Positions 50,692 to 62,351 of a stretch of 64,000 bases of DNA are shown in pieces. This stretch comes from Morchella semilibera (lineage: Eukaryota > Ascomycota > Pezizomycetes > Pezizales > Morchellaceae). The position numbers were made by a program, and so were the translations under genes. Location of the stretch: positions 434,001 through 498,000 of the forward strand of contig WBVU01000015.1 in the NCBI GenBank assembly GCA_009192285.1, read 5' to 3'. Position 1 is the first letter of the stretch, and each line of letters starts with the position of its first letter. A model generated the notes under the pieces. It was not told where the DNA came from, did not search any database, and saw only the letters and a program-made list of their open reading frames with translations.

Positions 50692-51470
50692 TGCTCGTTC
50701 TTCTGCTTTGTTGCTTTGTTTGAGATTGTGCTGTGTATTATTATCAAATGTGGGGTGTCGAAATGTGTAATATGAAGGGGGAGGACTTTAAATGTTTGGA
50801 GTGTGATTGTGGTGATGATTGTAGGTGATGTCGTTGTCGCGTTTGGTGTTTGCTGGAAGTGTCTGTCTACCAGCAGAGTGTTGTTGCTGCCAAGATCGGA
50901 CCGATCGGCGACAGGATTCGGGAAAGAAACGAACCCTGATTGGCCCGGGATGTGACCACATTAGGCAAGTGGGGTCATCGGCTCTCACTCGGGGCGCATG
51001 GTTTGGAAATGATCACACGGCAGTTATTTGGACGACTTCTTCTTTTCTATTTTTTTTTTTTTTACACAGTCAGGAGATGTTACACACGAGTAGAGAAATA
51101 GTATTTGGGGGGGGGTAAAAAAGAAGCGAGTGTTTGGAGGAGACAGTCCTTATTATAGTGGCCGGTTCGGGGAGGAGGTGGATGATTGGATGTTGCGAGA
51201 ATCAACGTCATGATCAGATCTTCTTTAAAGGTCCGGAATTACAGTGGGGGAAAAAAAAAAGGTGTTAAATTTTTTTTTGAGTAGTTGCGTCATGATTTGA
51301 GCAAAAGGTCGACGCGACACCATATATATACTATTTGCGTGTAGACAACCGCAGCCCCCCCCCCCCCCAACTTTCTCTCTCTCTCTCATCTCTCTCCTCT
51401 CCCCCACCCCCGCCCCCCCCCCCCCCCCCCCCAACACCCCCCCCCCCCGCCCCCCCCCCCCCCCCCCCCG

Positions 51471-51520
<50 letters not shown>

Positions 51521-51932
51521 ACCCTCCCCCCCCCCCCCCCTCCCCCCCCCCCCCCCCCCCCCCTCCCCCCCCCCCCCCCCCCCCCCCCCCACCCCCCCCC
51601 TCCCCCCCCCCCCCCCCCCCCCCGCCCCCCCCCCCCCCCCCCCCCCCCCACACACACACTCTCTCTCTTTCGATCCCCCAGTTCACCCTACAAAGTTTTT
51701 CAGTGTATTTGTGCCCTCACCTCCTACACCAACCTTTCACTCCCTCTCTCTGATTGCAAGTTCCTCATCCTCTCCAACTCCTTTCTATCACGCATTTGCC
51801 CCGTACTGTCGCCAGCTACCAACCAACTTTCTCCATCTCACTTTTTTTTTCTCTTCAATTCCCCCGCTTTCTGGAGGGTACTTTCTTCATCTCGCTACCA
51901 GAGTATTTAATCCAATCCCTGTACCTGCTACG
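50692..51932. other. Divergent RVB1 / Q-rich ORF region
   Basis: Holds the RVB1 promoter on the left and the Q-rich ORF leader on the right. G-run and A/T homopolymers lie at about 51108 and 51250. The poly-C tract (51355-51667) and a CT-rich leader (51659-51900) precede the ATG. The ORF of the Q-rich gene stays open upstream to 51711, but only from a GTG. Confidence 0.65.
51355..51667. repeat. About 300-nt poly-C (C/CT) low-complexity tract
   Basis: From 51405 to 51649 the plus strand is almost pure C, broken by isolated A, G or T. It is flanked by CT repeats (51373-51404) and a CACACACTCTCTCTC tail. On the minus strand this is poly-G, with strong G-quadruplex potential. The glycine- or proline-only ORFs through it are artefacts. 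It lies about 270 bp upstream of the Q-rich ORF start. Its length in the real chromosome is doubtful, because homopolymers assemble poorly. Confidence 0.85.
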
Positions 51933-54761
51933 ATGAGCCCAAAAATGCCACCGCGGTACAGCCCCCAACACCCTCGATCAACAACCGAGGGCAAAGAACT
52001 TGAACCATTCCGTGAGGAAATCACACGGAGGTTTAGGAATCTAGCCTCCCCGCCAACCCCCACTTGTGCCCCCAATACCTCTGGCCCGCTCTTAAGGCCA
52101 GACTCTCTCCCCGAGTTACCTTACAGCTCACCAGGTGGTAAGATATTCTATGATGAAGGTTGGGAATCGAAGCTCAACTTTAAACGTGCGGAGACACCGA
52201 CAAAAAACACCGCCAGGGCCCAAACGCCTAGGAAGAGGCCCGCACAACGTCTTAAGAAGGGAACAAGAAGCGGTAACGTGCCGGAGGAGCCAACCGATCT
52301 TGACAATAACAAAAACGATAATGGCTTCTCGTCGATGCCGATAACAGCCGACGATTGGCACCGGGCTACAGGCAGCTATGACCAAACGAACATTGACAAT
52401 AATATCATAGACCACAGGGTGGATGATAATCGTCTCCTGCCCATTGGGAGCCTACCTATAATCCCAAACCACTCAAAGAGCTTCCGCTCACCAGGACCAG
52501 CTTTAGAAGCGAGGCCAACAATCACTGGCAAATCGTTGGTAGACATTTACCACGAAAGTCAGGGGAATATCGATTCCCGTACCTTCCAGCCCAAGGGGAT
52601 TCTAACGATACACAGCCAGACACCGGGCATCGATGTGTCTACCATTAACAGTCTTAACATGGGAAACTCTAGTGGGTTCTACCAGGCCTCACTGAATGAT
52701 GGGGGTAACATTACTGCTACTCCCACCATTACTTCCCAGTTGGATGGTACAGAAATGTACCCAAATGTAAAAAACAACTCCCGGAGGCAGACCAGTATGA
52801 CAACCTTGGATTTTAATGCACAATATCGCCAGCAATTCTCCGGAAATGCACCAAATCCCGAGAACTCAGAGTTGAACCTGATCCAGAATCCGCTAGCAGT
52901 TGGGTATAACTATCGTATACCAACGCCCAGCCAGATCCAAGCAGATGACTACAGTAATCTAGAAAAGTACAACCCTAGCGCGCCTCAGATGCCTCTAATG
53001 ACCACCCCAAACAACCTCCCCCAGTCCCAGAACAGACTTGGTGGCTTCCTCTCAGAATCTCCGCTCGTACGGTGGCCCCCCAAGGGCTTCATGGATACTA
53101 ATGACCATGTCCTAGGGCCTGTAGCCATGCAGCAACCCTCTGAAGGCTTATGGGGTATGAATAACGGCGTCCGGGATATCCCACAGGGGGCGAACGGGGC
53201 TTGTTATAGCCTCCACGAGAGAACTCCTTCAGTTCCCACCCAGCCCGAGAAACGAAACCAGCGTGATTTATCAGGATACAAACTTCAACAGCGGCATCAA
53301 CAGAAGCAATTAATGGATCAGCAACTATGGAATATGCGCCACTCGCAGGCACAGAAAGAGCTGCAACAGCAACAACAGCAACATGATGATTTAATTCAAA
53401 CTGATCGTGGGCGCGGAATGCCCCAGTCAAACCTGGGCATGCCGCAGCAGCAACCACAGGCACAGAGGCCCCAGACACAAATGCCCCAAGCACAAAATCC
53501 GCAGGCACAGAGGCCCTATGCACATAATCAAGAATTTGACTTACATGCTGCCCAGGAGCGCGGCATGTTCCAGCCGAAAATGAGAATATCGCAACAAAAG
53601 AGTACGGTTGCCTCTAACCTACCAAGGGGTGGTATATCCCAGGCCAAAACGGGCATTGTGGAACCACGTACAATAGAACTCTTCAAGTTAGGCCTAGGGG
53701 AGGGGAGGCAAGAGTCCCTCAAAAGAAAGTGCGAGGAGGGGAGGAACAGTGACAAAGATGATGCTGCCCCTCAGCAGAAGAAGCAAAGGAGAGTCAGTGG
53801 GCAATACCATGAGCAACACTTCCCCGGAATCACCAGTCCCCCACGAAGTTTTGGGAAAGGTACGGACCAGGTATCTGAACTTGATAAACAGCAACTCGCC
53901 GAAACTCTTACACAAAATAAAACTCCACAAGTTGAGCTTAACGAAGTTGGTGGGAGGCGGAAAAGTACGAGGTCCCCTCTTCGTCCTTCCGGGAGAGGAG
54001 GGGAAAGCCCTCGAGTCGGTGAGGAAAGTGAGAAAGGTGTGGCCCAGAACAATGAAAAGTCGAATGCCCCTGCACCTTCTCGATCTAGATCTGCGTCTGC
54101 TTCTAGTGGGAATAAGCCTGCGCTCTCTGTTATAGTTGCTCAAGAAAGTTCCCCGCTTTCCTCGTGCATACAAAAACACCAACCGCCTACCAACGCTACG
54201 TCCATAGCGGGAGCGGTATCTCCTATTTCCTTGGAGACACCGCCGCTGGTATATTCCTCCACTTCGACAAATCCGACTTCGAGTAGTATGTCGGTGTCGC
54301 CTATGATATTGTCACCGATAATTCAGATAGATCCTACTGAAAATAAGGGCGCTATTCAGTTGTCTCCTGAACAGATACGGCATCTTACACAACAACCAAT
54401 CACCCTGGAGGAGCTGAAGTCTATATCCGATGATCCCGATTCCTGGGGCTTTGAGGCTTTCGAGGACCTAGACTCCCTCTGGGGGGACTTTGGGGGCCAT
54501 GAGACCCAAAAGGACACAGTGGACTCCAATTGGTATAACCCAGATATCTCTTTGCTGGTTCCCGATAACCTTGAGTTTGAAGGGCCCCCCGCGGTGGAAA
54601 TATGGCATCCTAACCCACCTGTTGTGTTAAACCGGGCGCAAGATTTTATTCTTGAAGCAGGATACTTGTCGCGGGACGCACCGGCGATTCTTTTCACCCC
54701 ACAAGACGACTTTGTGGCTAGAACTGATTGCATGGAGGAGGATACTACGAAAAATTCGTAA
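51933..54761 (+). CDS. Glutamine-rich intronless protein, unknown function
   Basis: A 942-codon ORF without introns, unlike all well-supported neighbours. I recognise no folded domain. The N-terminus is basic and Pro/Ser-rich, with TPRKRPAQRLKKG near residue 90-105. Residues about 450-530 are Gln-rich, with short degenerate repeats of the type MPQ/AQxPQ. A candidate nuclear-localisation signal lies at about 597-620 (KRKCEE...KKQRR). Ser/Pro-rich sequence follows. About 815-860 is acidic and aromatic (LEELKSISDDPDSWGFEAF, DLDSLWGDF), resembling a transactivation segment. A nuclear regulator is plausible but inferred. The first in-frame ATG after the CT-rich leader is at 51933; the frame stays open to 51711 without an ATG. 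A DNA-binding domain is not visible. Confidence 0.72.
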   Translation: MSPKMPPRYSPQHPRSTTEGKELEPFREEITRRFRNLASPPTPTCAPNTSGPLLRPDSLPELPYSSPGGKIFYDEGWESKLNFKRAETPTKNTARAQTPRKRPAQRLKKGTRSGNVPEEPTDLDNNKNDNGFSSMPITADDWHRATGSYDQTNIDNNIIDHRVDDNRLLPIGSLPIIPNHSKSFRSPGPALEARPTITGKSLVDIYHESQGNIDSRTFQPKGILTIHSQTPGIDVSTINSLNMGNSSGFYQASLNDGGNITATPTITSQLDGTEMYPNVKNNSRRQTSMTTLDFNAQYRQQFSGNAPNPENSELNLIQNPLAVGYNYRIPTPSQIQADDYSNLEKYNPSAPQMPLMTTPNNLPQSQNRLGGFLSESPLVRWPPKGFMDTNDHVLGPVAMQQPSEGLWGMNNGVRDIPQGANGACYSLHERTPSVPTQPEKRNQRDLSGYKLQQRHQQKQLMDQQLWNMRHSQAQKELQQQQQQHDDLIQTDRGRGMPQSNLGMPQQQPQAQRPQTQMPQAQNPQAQRPYAHNQEFDLHAAQERGMFQPKMRISQQKSTVASNLPRGGISQAKTGIVEPRTIELFKLGLGEGRQESLKRKCEEGRNSDKDDAAPQQKKQRRVSGQYHEQHFPGITSPPRSFGKGTDQVSELDKQQLAETLTQNKTPQVELNEVGGRRKSTRSPLRPSGRGGESPRVGEESEKGVAQNNEKSNAPAPSRSRSASASSGNKPALSVIVAQESSPLSSCIQKHQPPTNATSIAGAVSPISLETPPLVYSSTSTNPTSSSMSVSPMILSPIIQIDPTENKGAIQLSPEQIRHLTQQPITLEELKSISDDPDSWGFEAFEDLDSLWGDFGGHETQKDTVDSNWYNPDISLLVPDNLEFEGPPAVEIWHPNPPVVLNRAQDFILEAGYLSRDAPAILFTPQDDFVARTDCMEEDTTKNS

Positions 54762-57700
54762 TTCAGGGGAAGGATCAGGTCAAGGCGTAGGGGGGTAGGA
54801 GGTTGGGGTCTCGCTTTTTTTTTTAGCATGGTTTATAATGTTATATGTACAATATATATCAAATTTGCGGCTACTATGTCTCTTTGCATGTTTTCTTCTT
54901 TGGCTAGATGGTGTTTAAGGTATGTTCGCGTCAATTGACTGGGTATGTTTTTGTGTTTGTATTCATACGGAAGCATATTAAGGGCTTTAAGGGTCTTATA
55001 TCTTATGCTAATGACGGATGGGGCTATATGTTGGGATGTGTACATGGATTGGTATTGTTGATTGCTTACATGTACTTACACCACCAATTGTTGAGCCTTG
55101 ATGTGGGCAAGTGTATGTACTCAGCTAAGAAGGGCTAAGTATAATCGTTGAAGATAATGATAGATGCGATTTGATCCAACACACAACCTATATCTCAACG
55201 ACGACGTTATTTATATTATTTTTATAGACAGTCTGCTTTGGCAGCTAGTCATGTAGTTTGTTCCCCGTTTGCAGGCGTCCGAACATTTTTGAAAGGAGTT
55301 ATGGATTGCTATTAATCTACAGTTGCTGTATTTCCTACTCCCCATATAGGAGGATTACGTGTATATGAACACTTCAATTCGAAGTCGCCGCCAAATTCAT
55401 GGGTTTAGTGGTTGCTGTCACTAATACATGTAAATCTAATGTAGCTCAGTACATATAGGGTTCAGCTATGAGTGGGTGCACGTTAGACTTTGCCTTGCCA
55501 AGGCCCGAGTGATATCCCGTGAGCCACACATCTTAGGGATCACCGGAACGAACAATAACCAACGGGCGCCCCATTAAAACTCCACCGATCAAGAGTGACT
55601 GCTGCACAGTGAAATACATATAGTCGAACTAGCAGAGTAGTGATAGTACAAGCAAGTGTCCAGAAGTGGCCATTTTCACTATAAAACCTAGTTTCCAGTA
55701 GTTTTTTGAATGATGTACTCTATGTTTTTTTGGTAAGTCTCCAGAGTTTAAACTTATAATTTTTGCCGATTTATGCCTACTAATCCCTAGCAGATACACC
55801 CAAGTAGACGTTGATGTATCTTTTGTATAGGGCCCCCATACAAATGTCAGGTACCAGTACTCAATAGGACAACCATTGTTATTTTTTATTACATAAGGAC
55901 AATTTCATAATCCGTTCTGCTCAAACCTTCATACTTCTGGACTTATCGATTTTTTTTGGTACTATTTCTATCTTTATATGTACACGTAGTTGTATCATAG
56001 GTAATCACTGGTTGTTCGAATTTCCTATTTCTGGTGTGTTTTGGTTGTGTCCACTCACTTTTAAAATTTTGGACACCCGCTTTTTTTTTTTTTTTTTTTT
56101 TTTGTTTACTTCATTAATTGTATGATACCCGCTTGTACCACGGGGGGAATTAACGCCGGCGCTGATCATGATGGTATATAATTCTCGCTCGCTCCTTGGT
56201 GGGTTGGTGTTGGGAAGAAGAAGGCTGCCTCTCGTCGGATCCCATATATAATCTCTCAAAGGCCAGCTTTCTCCCGGCTTTCTGCGGTCAGATCTAGGGT
56301 GAAATTACAAGCCCTGTTGAAGCGGCTACGGTTTTTGAATTGAATGTTGACCAGAATTATCGAGGCTTTAAATTTAGATGATTCTAAGTCCAATGTATTG
56401 CGTAGTCCCCCCCCCATCATCTGCCACATCACCCAACCAATTACCCACCCCCCGAATCAACTATGATCGAACTACCTGGTCAAATCTGTCATCCTTTTTG
56501 ATGAAGTTGCTCGACTTGCTTCTTTACTTCATATAGAAGCCCCAAGGCTGTCCCTGAACCACACAAACACAGTCCGGAATCCCCCCCCCTCCCCCCACTT
56601 CCCATCATGACTCTAATGTCCCATTGTTTCCTTCACGAACCAGCCCGCGCGGGAAATACAAGCTTGCCAATGGGTGGCCATAATAGGAACCCCAGAGACA
56701 CTGACCCCCATATCTGCGAGTCAACAAAGGTGTTCGTCTTTCGTTTGGGGGTTGGTATTTTGGTGCTTATTAGCCTCATCTGTATCATTATTTCTCTAGT
56801 GGGTTTTGGCTTTACTTGTGGCCTTTAGATTTTTGGGTGTTGAATCCATCTAGGCAATGATTTTTCTTCGGGCTTTGACTTTCCTCGGGGTCTGACCCGG
56901 AAACGGTACGCCGGTTGGATAGTGAGCTCCTCTCATTTACCCTTTCTTGCGAGGCTGGATACTGTGAACTTGACAATTGACATTCCGCCGTCCTTCGAGG
57001 AGCTTGTAAGGATTGGATAATCTCTTCCGAGGTCTTTTTGTCTTTGCCTGTTTGGGCTTTGGTTTCGGATGCTGGTTTAAAGAATATACTTTATCCTCTT
57101 CTTTTTTTTCTGGTCTTTAGTCTCCGATTTCTTTAAAGTTATTCATCATTTTAGAGGTATGTATTAGATGCCCCAGGCTTGTATACATCATCATCGCAAC
57201 CACTTTAGATCGTCTTCCGGAGAACTGTGATTGGCGCGTTCGAGGCTATCTCTTTTCTATACTACATGTAGTTAGGATATACCCCTAGATAGTCATTACA
57301 TGTACATACAGGGTTGATATGCCCCGAAACATTGAGAGTTTCGAGAAATCCTTGACATTACCAGTGCAAATATTCTAGTTTCAACCAGAGGACTATATAT
57401 AATAAATAAATAGATAGGCCTGGTGCACGTGGAGTATCTCGAATCTATTAACTGGCTCCGCCACAAAGGCAAACCCCCCAGGTCTCAAGGCCAAAGATTG
57501 ACTAAGACTGCCCTTTAGTTTCATATCAAACAACCCTACAACCAATACATGCTGTATGAGATTTAAAGGGCCCAACGGAGCTACATGTGAGTGATACCTT
57601 GTGATCAACCTATATTACCACGCAAATCTACCTTAAGGATTCGGGTGGCTGGTATACACTGTGTACTAGTATTCACGCGAATTGGCATTAAAGCACAAGA

Positions 57701-59118
57701 AGCCACGCTCGCAAAACCCAGCGCAGCCATATGTTTTGACATGTACACAATCTAATTCTATATGCTTTTTTTTTTTTTTAGCTCCGATTGGCTGAAAATA
57801 TCCAGGAATTCTCCAACCACATATATGCTACTACTAATGTACTAATGATACATGTAGATAAAAGTACATACATGCAACCCCCAATGTGCTCCCCCACCTA
57901 CCATCACTACATGATACAGTACCATGTACTAGCCGCCACTTATGAATCAACTTGATTGCATGATTGCGTGATTGATTCACCTAGGATTTGCAATTCGTGA
58001 ACGAGCCCTTCTTGTCTAATGTTAAAACTTTTAGCCAATTAAACCATTAGACATCATGAAGTATCACCTAGATCCTGTCAGTTTTTGAGAAGCATTGCAG
58101 CTAGGCAGTCATCCAGCTAGGCTGAGTAAATGGGATAATGTCAACTTATAGCGGCCCCCCTTCCTTTCTTACTGAAACCAAAACCTTAATAATAACCTGC
58201 ACAAGACCTAGGTAAGGATACCTCACACTCATGTGTAGGGTGCATTAAGTGCTATTATACAGAACAAACCCTGGCTGGCTTGTCTACGGCTTGTATCGAT
58301 ACTTCATCTCATCCCCTGCCTACCAAAAATTCCCGGGGATTTCTCGCTCGCTAGTTAGGCTCACTGGAATATGGGTACTTGATACACCTTTACCTGGATC
58401 TGATCGTTCTGTAACTTGGTTCCAATCGCCATGATGCAAGAAAAAGGAGAGAAGTGTAGCAGCCCGCTTACACACAAGCCAAGTGTTACAGCTACAAACA
58501 ATTCTCCTAAGGGTTCTCATGAGCGGCTCTAGCATATGGCGTCTATTAATTGTTGGTTGATGCCTCAAGCGTTTCGGTGTGTAGTACGATCTGCTCTGAC
58601 AACCAATGAAATCGCTTACCGTCCTGTTTGGCGCACTGCAGGTGTTATCTGGTATCCTGGCCACGAAACGTCAACCGTAGTGATTCCGATCCCCGATTGG
58701 TAAAGATTTAGTAACTAATACCCACCCCGCATAACGAGATGAGGATGCAGGTGTGATGCAAGGGTGAATATAGAAACCACCATTCGTGACGCTCGTTGTA
58801 TCAGGAGGTTCGTGCTGAGAAGATTGAATTTTTTATTGATTCCCCCTATTGAATATCTTGGTGTATTTATACCTGTACCTTCGTTCCTCCAGAGTTTTTC
58901 GCTCATTCTCTCCTATACCCACTGCAGTGCCATTCATTTATTGTAGCTTCCTCTTCTCTTCCTCTCCTTCTTGTAATCATCCAGCGCCCGCATCGACCGG
59001 TTCGATCAAATTCTCTTTTCTGTTTACCGTTCGCCAATAACCCAGTCCTCGAGCTCTCAGTCAACCTAATATCAATTACCCTCCAAGATTAGAAGACCGA
59101 ATCAAATCTAGACAAAAA
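54762..59118. other. 4.4 kb gap, mostly non-coding
   Basis: AT-rich with TACATGTA copies (about 55425, 57264, 57300, 57850), T-runs (56080-56103, 57765-57779) and a minor inverted GAATCAA/TTGATTC pair near 57945-57978. A possible small ORF at 56607-56828 is listed separately. The last 200 bp before 59118 are CT-rich, typical of a strong fungal promoter and leader. No other gene is supported. Confidence 0.55.
56607..56828 (+). CDS. Possible small tail-anchored protein (73 aa)
   Basis: An ATG-started ORF with a C-terminal hydrophobic helix (VGILVLISLICIIISLVGF) after a hydrophilic, Asn/Arg/Pro-containing N-terminus without a signal peptide. The start is preceded by C/CT-rich DNA (56560-56604), as seen in fungal leaders. 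I recognise no family, and a single exon of this size can arise by chance, so this is tentative. Confidence 0.3.
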   Translation: MTLMSHCFLHEPARAGNTSLPMGGHNRNPRDTDPHICESTKVFVFRLGVGILVLISLICIIISLVGFGFTCGL

Positions 59119-59374
59119 TGCAGTATACTACCCTAATTGCTCTCCTCTTCACGGCCTCAGCTATCGCTGCGCCTACCCCCATTGCCCAGATCACCGCTAT
59201 TGGAAGTAAGTTGTAAACCCATCCGCGAAACATGAACCCGAACAATCGTTCATAGATCTAACACGATACTCTCTAGCCAATAACTATGGTGATGACGGTG
59301 TCCCATCAAAGACCGATGGATCTGGCAGTGTCGTCCGTCTCGACGGTGCAAAAACTGCTACTGGGAAGTTGTAG
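59119..59374 (+). CDS. Small secreted protein, 61 aa, unknown function
   Basis: Two exons, 59119-59206 and 59277-59374 (186 nt), with donor GTAAGT and acceptor CTCTAG. The first 18 residues are a clear signal peptide (MQYTTLIALLFTASAIAA) with an Ala-x-Ala type cleavage site before PTPIAQ. The predicted mature part is about 43 residues, polar and Gly/Asp/Thr/Lys-rich, without cysteines, and therefore not a cysteine-knot type. No dibasic processing site is visible. A CT-rich leader (58880-59110) with an AAAATG start context suggests strong expression. It could be a cell-wall, signalling or effector-like peptide; none of this is shown by the sequence. Position could be off by one base at the ATG. 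Confidence 0.65.
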
Positions 59375-60246
59375 CTTGTTCATTCCCAAGGGACTTTAGG
59401 GTGATCAATCAGTGCACCCCATGGCCCAACCTATACTACTGCTACTGTATCATTTTCGTTCTTTTCCCCTATTTACACTACCTTAACGGATCTTTCTTTC
59501 ACCTTTTCGGTCCTCCTCTTGAATCTTTTCGGTAGGACCTGTTCGGTTAGGCCGCCGATGATTTTTTGGGGATTTTTTCGTGCGTTTTCGTGTTCTGCTG
59601 TTTTCTTTCTGGATCTACGCGCATGAGTACTCGTTCTTTAGAGGAAGGGCCCTGATCGGATTGACTGGAGAGCTTTTATTATTTACTGGGATAACCCCGA
59701 CCTATTTTCTTTTGTACCGGTGGGGAAAGTTAAAGTGGGCGTTGTTCAACTGAGACCGATGACTTGTGGTTAGCGTTGGGTCATGTAGTACTTTGATGCA
59801 GACATTAAAGAACTAAGCATTTTTTTTTCTTTTTTGGTAAACCTGTGAGGGTGGGGTTAACTAAGTCAGTGAGAGCTTGACGTTTTAGAGTAGTGGTAAC
59901 GAAAATAAAAGTGTCTAGTACTCCAGGGTCATGTTGTGTTTCAGTCGGTCCTACGAAACCGCTTGCCGCCAGGGGTGCCTCAACCCACTCTAAAAAAAAC
60001 ATGTAATTTAGGTATGTACTTACATACATGTAAGTTTGGTATTAGTGCGTCGGGCTTTTGGTGATGACCCTATTCGTGTAAAAACCTATAACATCGTAGT
60101 AACAAGGTGCACGTAGAGGAGATACCCCGAGCGATATTTTATGACTATATGTTCAATCTAAAAAAATATCAAGTAGAGTTTTTCACTAATATACAAATTT
60201 TGTAGCAATATGCTAACATTATAATACAACTTTTGCCTTCATTCAA
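59375..60246. other. Convergent 3' region
   Basis: Between the secreted-protein stop and the FMP25 stop. T-rich then AT-rich, with CATACATGTAAG near 60020. No gene seen. Confidence 0.6.
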
Positions 60247-62351
60247 CTAAACCGCCGAGTAGACGGCTGAATTCCCTCTCCCACATACTACCCTTTGTTC
60301 AATCTCGATATTTCTCCCGTTTACGGAGACCTTCTTTCTTGGCGTCACTTGGAACCTATGAACTTGGTCCTTCCTTGTAAATCTTGCGCTTCCAACTTCA
60401 TCGCCCTTCCCACCAATAATCCCACTCTTCCGACTTAGATCACCCGTACTGCTGCTTCCAGTCATAGAAGCCTTGCCAATCATCATTTCTCCAACCATGG
60501 GCTCAAGCGGAGGGATATAAACAGGGACACTAGTGTTGTTTCTCTTCCCAGTACCGAGCTGATAGAACTCGTTGTTACCCCACCAGAGCACATCAGAGCC
60601 AAAATTGACGTCATGGACTGGGGATGTAGCTGAGGTTGAGGCATCGACGTTGGTGAGATTTTGCATAGTTGCCGAAATATGAGTTGCGCCAGCAGAGAGA
60701 GATATACGGATAGGAACTATAGTGTTCGCTTTGTCGTTGTCTATTCATGTTGTTAATTATCAATCAATATGAGTGTTTCGGTCTGCAGAGCTTACACTCA
60801 AATAACCCGCTCAATGCTCTCACTTTTGTTGGCGTCCCTTGAACGTGAGTCCACCTTCCATTACCCAAGTTTCCAAATATACCAGTTCCACAACTAAATA
60901 AGTCTGCGCTCACTTTTCCATTCACAATATTCTCTGCATCAACACAGAAATAACTATTCGCTCCTCCGGCTCCGATCCTCCTAACCTTTGGCACAACTTG
61001 TTTGGTATCATACATCCCTTGAAATGTGAGTAGCCTTGGGGCTTCAATATGGTTCGTCTCAGGGTTGTACTCGAATCCAAGTTGGCCGCTGGTGTTATCA
61101 CCAAATGAAAACACCCTCCCAGCATCATCGAGGACTAGTGAGTGGTTATCTCCAGCGGCGATCTGGGTGATCCTGTAGTTGGAGAGGTGTGTAATCTCAT
61201 GACAGGTATCATAGGGTTTATCTTTGGGTCGAGTAGCAAAGGTGAGACCGGGGATTCCAAGTTCACCTTTCGAAGGGTAGTGGTAAGAGGCGACAGCTGA
61301 GAATACACGGCCAGATGAGGTGAGAATTAGAATGTGATCTTGACCTGAGGCAATCTTAGAGACACTAGGGTCTTGTTAGTTCAACTAGAACCCGTTTGGG
61401 GGTTGCTTAGGGGAACCTTTCGAAGTATCCTAGCTCGGGCTTGAGCAACCGGTATGAGATTTTCGATTCAGAAGATAACCCGGGGACCCAGGATGATTCC
61501 GAGGGTTTTTTAGATTCGGCTTGATCTCTTTTTGACATAGGTAAACTGTAGACTTTACCATCCTTGGAAAGCGCAAAGATCCTATCCCTGGATATCTCAA
61601 CAGAGGCAATGTCCTTTCCTATAAGTGTTTTTTCGGGTTCTTTGATATCCGACGCATACCCAACCCCCCACTGAAAGATGTCTCCCTTTTCATTTACGGC
61701 AACTAGAAAGTAGACTTAGTTGTGAAATGAGAAAGTGGGGGTGGTATTCGGTGAAGCAACAGGTTTACCTTACCTCCGACGTTACGATCAAGCTTGAGGT
61801 CGCGGAGGAGAACGTTGTCGAATGCTGCAATACGGCGAGGGGATTTGATAAGGTCTTCATTCGAGTCTGGGGCTACCACTCGTCCACTTCCGAAAGGATG
61901 AGAAGTGCTCTTGAACGGCTAGAGAGGGGAGCACATACACATTGTTCCCCCAAGCATACACTCCTGGGTGCTCCCAACTATTTTTCACCTTTAAGTGGCA
62001 TTATATTAGCGACACTGTTTTGATAGGTATTCCAGGGATCTTCCGCACCTGGACATGCTGAGCACTTAGCTTTGATTTCAGGTCAACTGTAGCTGGCGAA
62101 GCAACAGCTATCGCCTCTGCTTTAATAACTGGTAGCGCGGGCAATAGCTTGTAGGCCACATAACCGCCAATTAACATTGTAGCAATATTAATGAGGCCTA
62201 TCTCTCGACCAGTTGGCTTCCTCCTCTCAGTGGCATGCTTCGCCGTCCGCGCCGTAGAAGCATTCCTGTAGAGAACAGTCTTATGTTTTAGGCCACACCT
62301 TGGAACGGCGCGTGAAACCGAGTAGAATCCCGAGGCCGTTTGTTTGAACAT
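60247..62351 (-). CDS. FMP25: Mitochondrial RCC1-repeat protein FMP25
   Basis: Predicted 604-aa mitochondrial inner-membrane protein; yeast Fmp25 is needed for an early step of respiratory complex III assembly. Exons on the complement: 62049-62351, 61939-61988, 61774-61886, 61417-61702, 60796-61364, 60247-60740 (1815 nt). The N-terminus is basic and Ser/Arg-rich, a likely targeting presequence, followed by one membrane helix (IGLINIATMLIGGYVAYKLL). RCC1-type repeats follow: GVYAWGNNVGRVVAPDS, GDIFQWGVGY, GQDHILILTSSGRVFSA, AAGDNHSLVLDDAGRVFSFG, LFSCGTGIFGNLGNG and VLWWGNNEFYQLGTG. The 50-nt second exon and a 52-nt intron (GTATGT...AAG) are required to restore the first repeat. It shares a 460-bp divergent promoter with COG3. 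Confidence 0.9.

Noticed and set aside
51331-51686. Glycine-only or proline-only ORFs in several frames
   Set aside because: They are translations of the poly-C/poly-G tract and have no coding meaning.
61900-61960. 22- or 31-nt introns in FMP25 (GTGTAT to CTCTAG or TTCAAG)
   Set aside because: Far too short; a 52-nt intron with donor GTATGT and acceptor GGAAG restores the conserved WGNNVGRVVAPDS repeat in frame.
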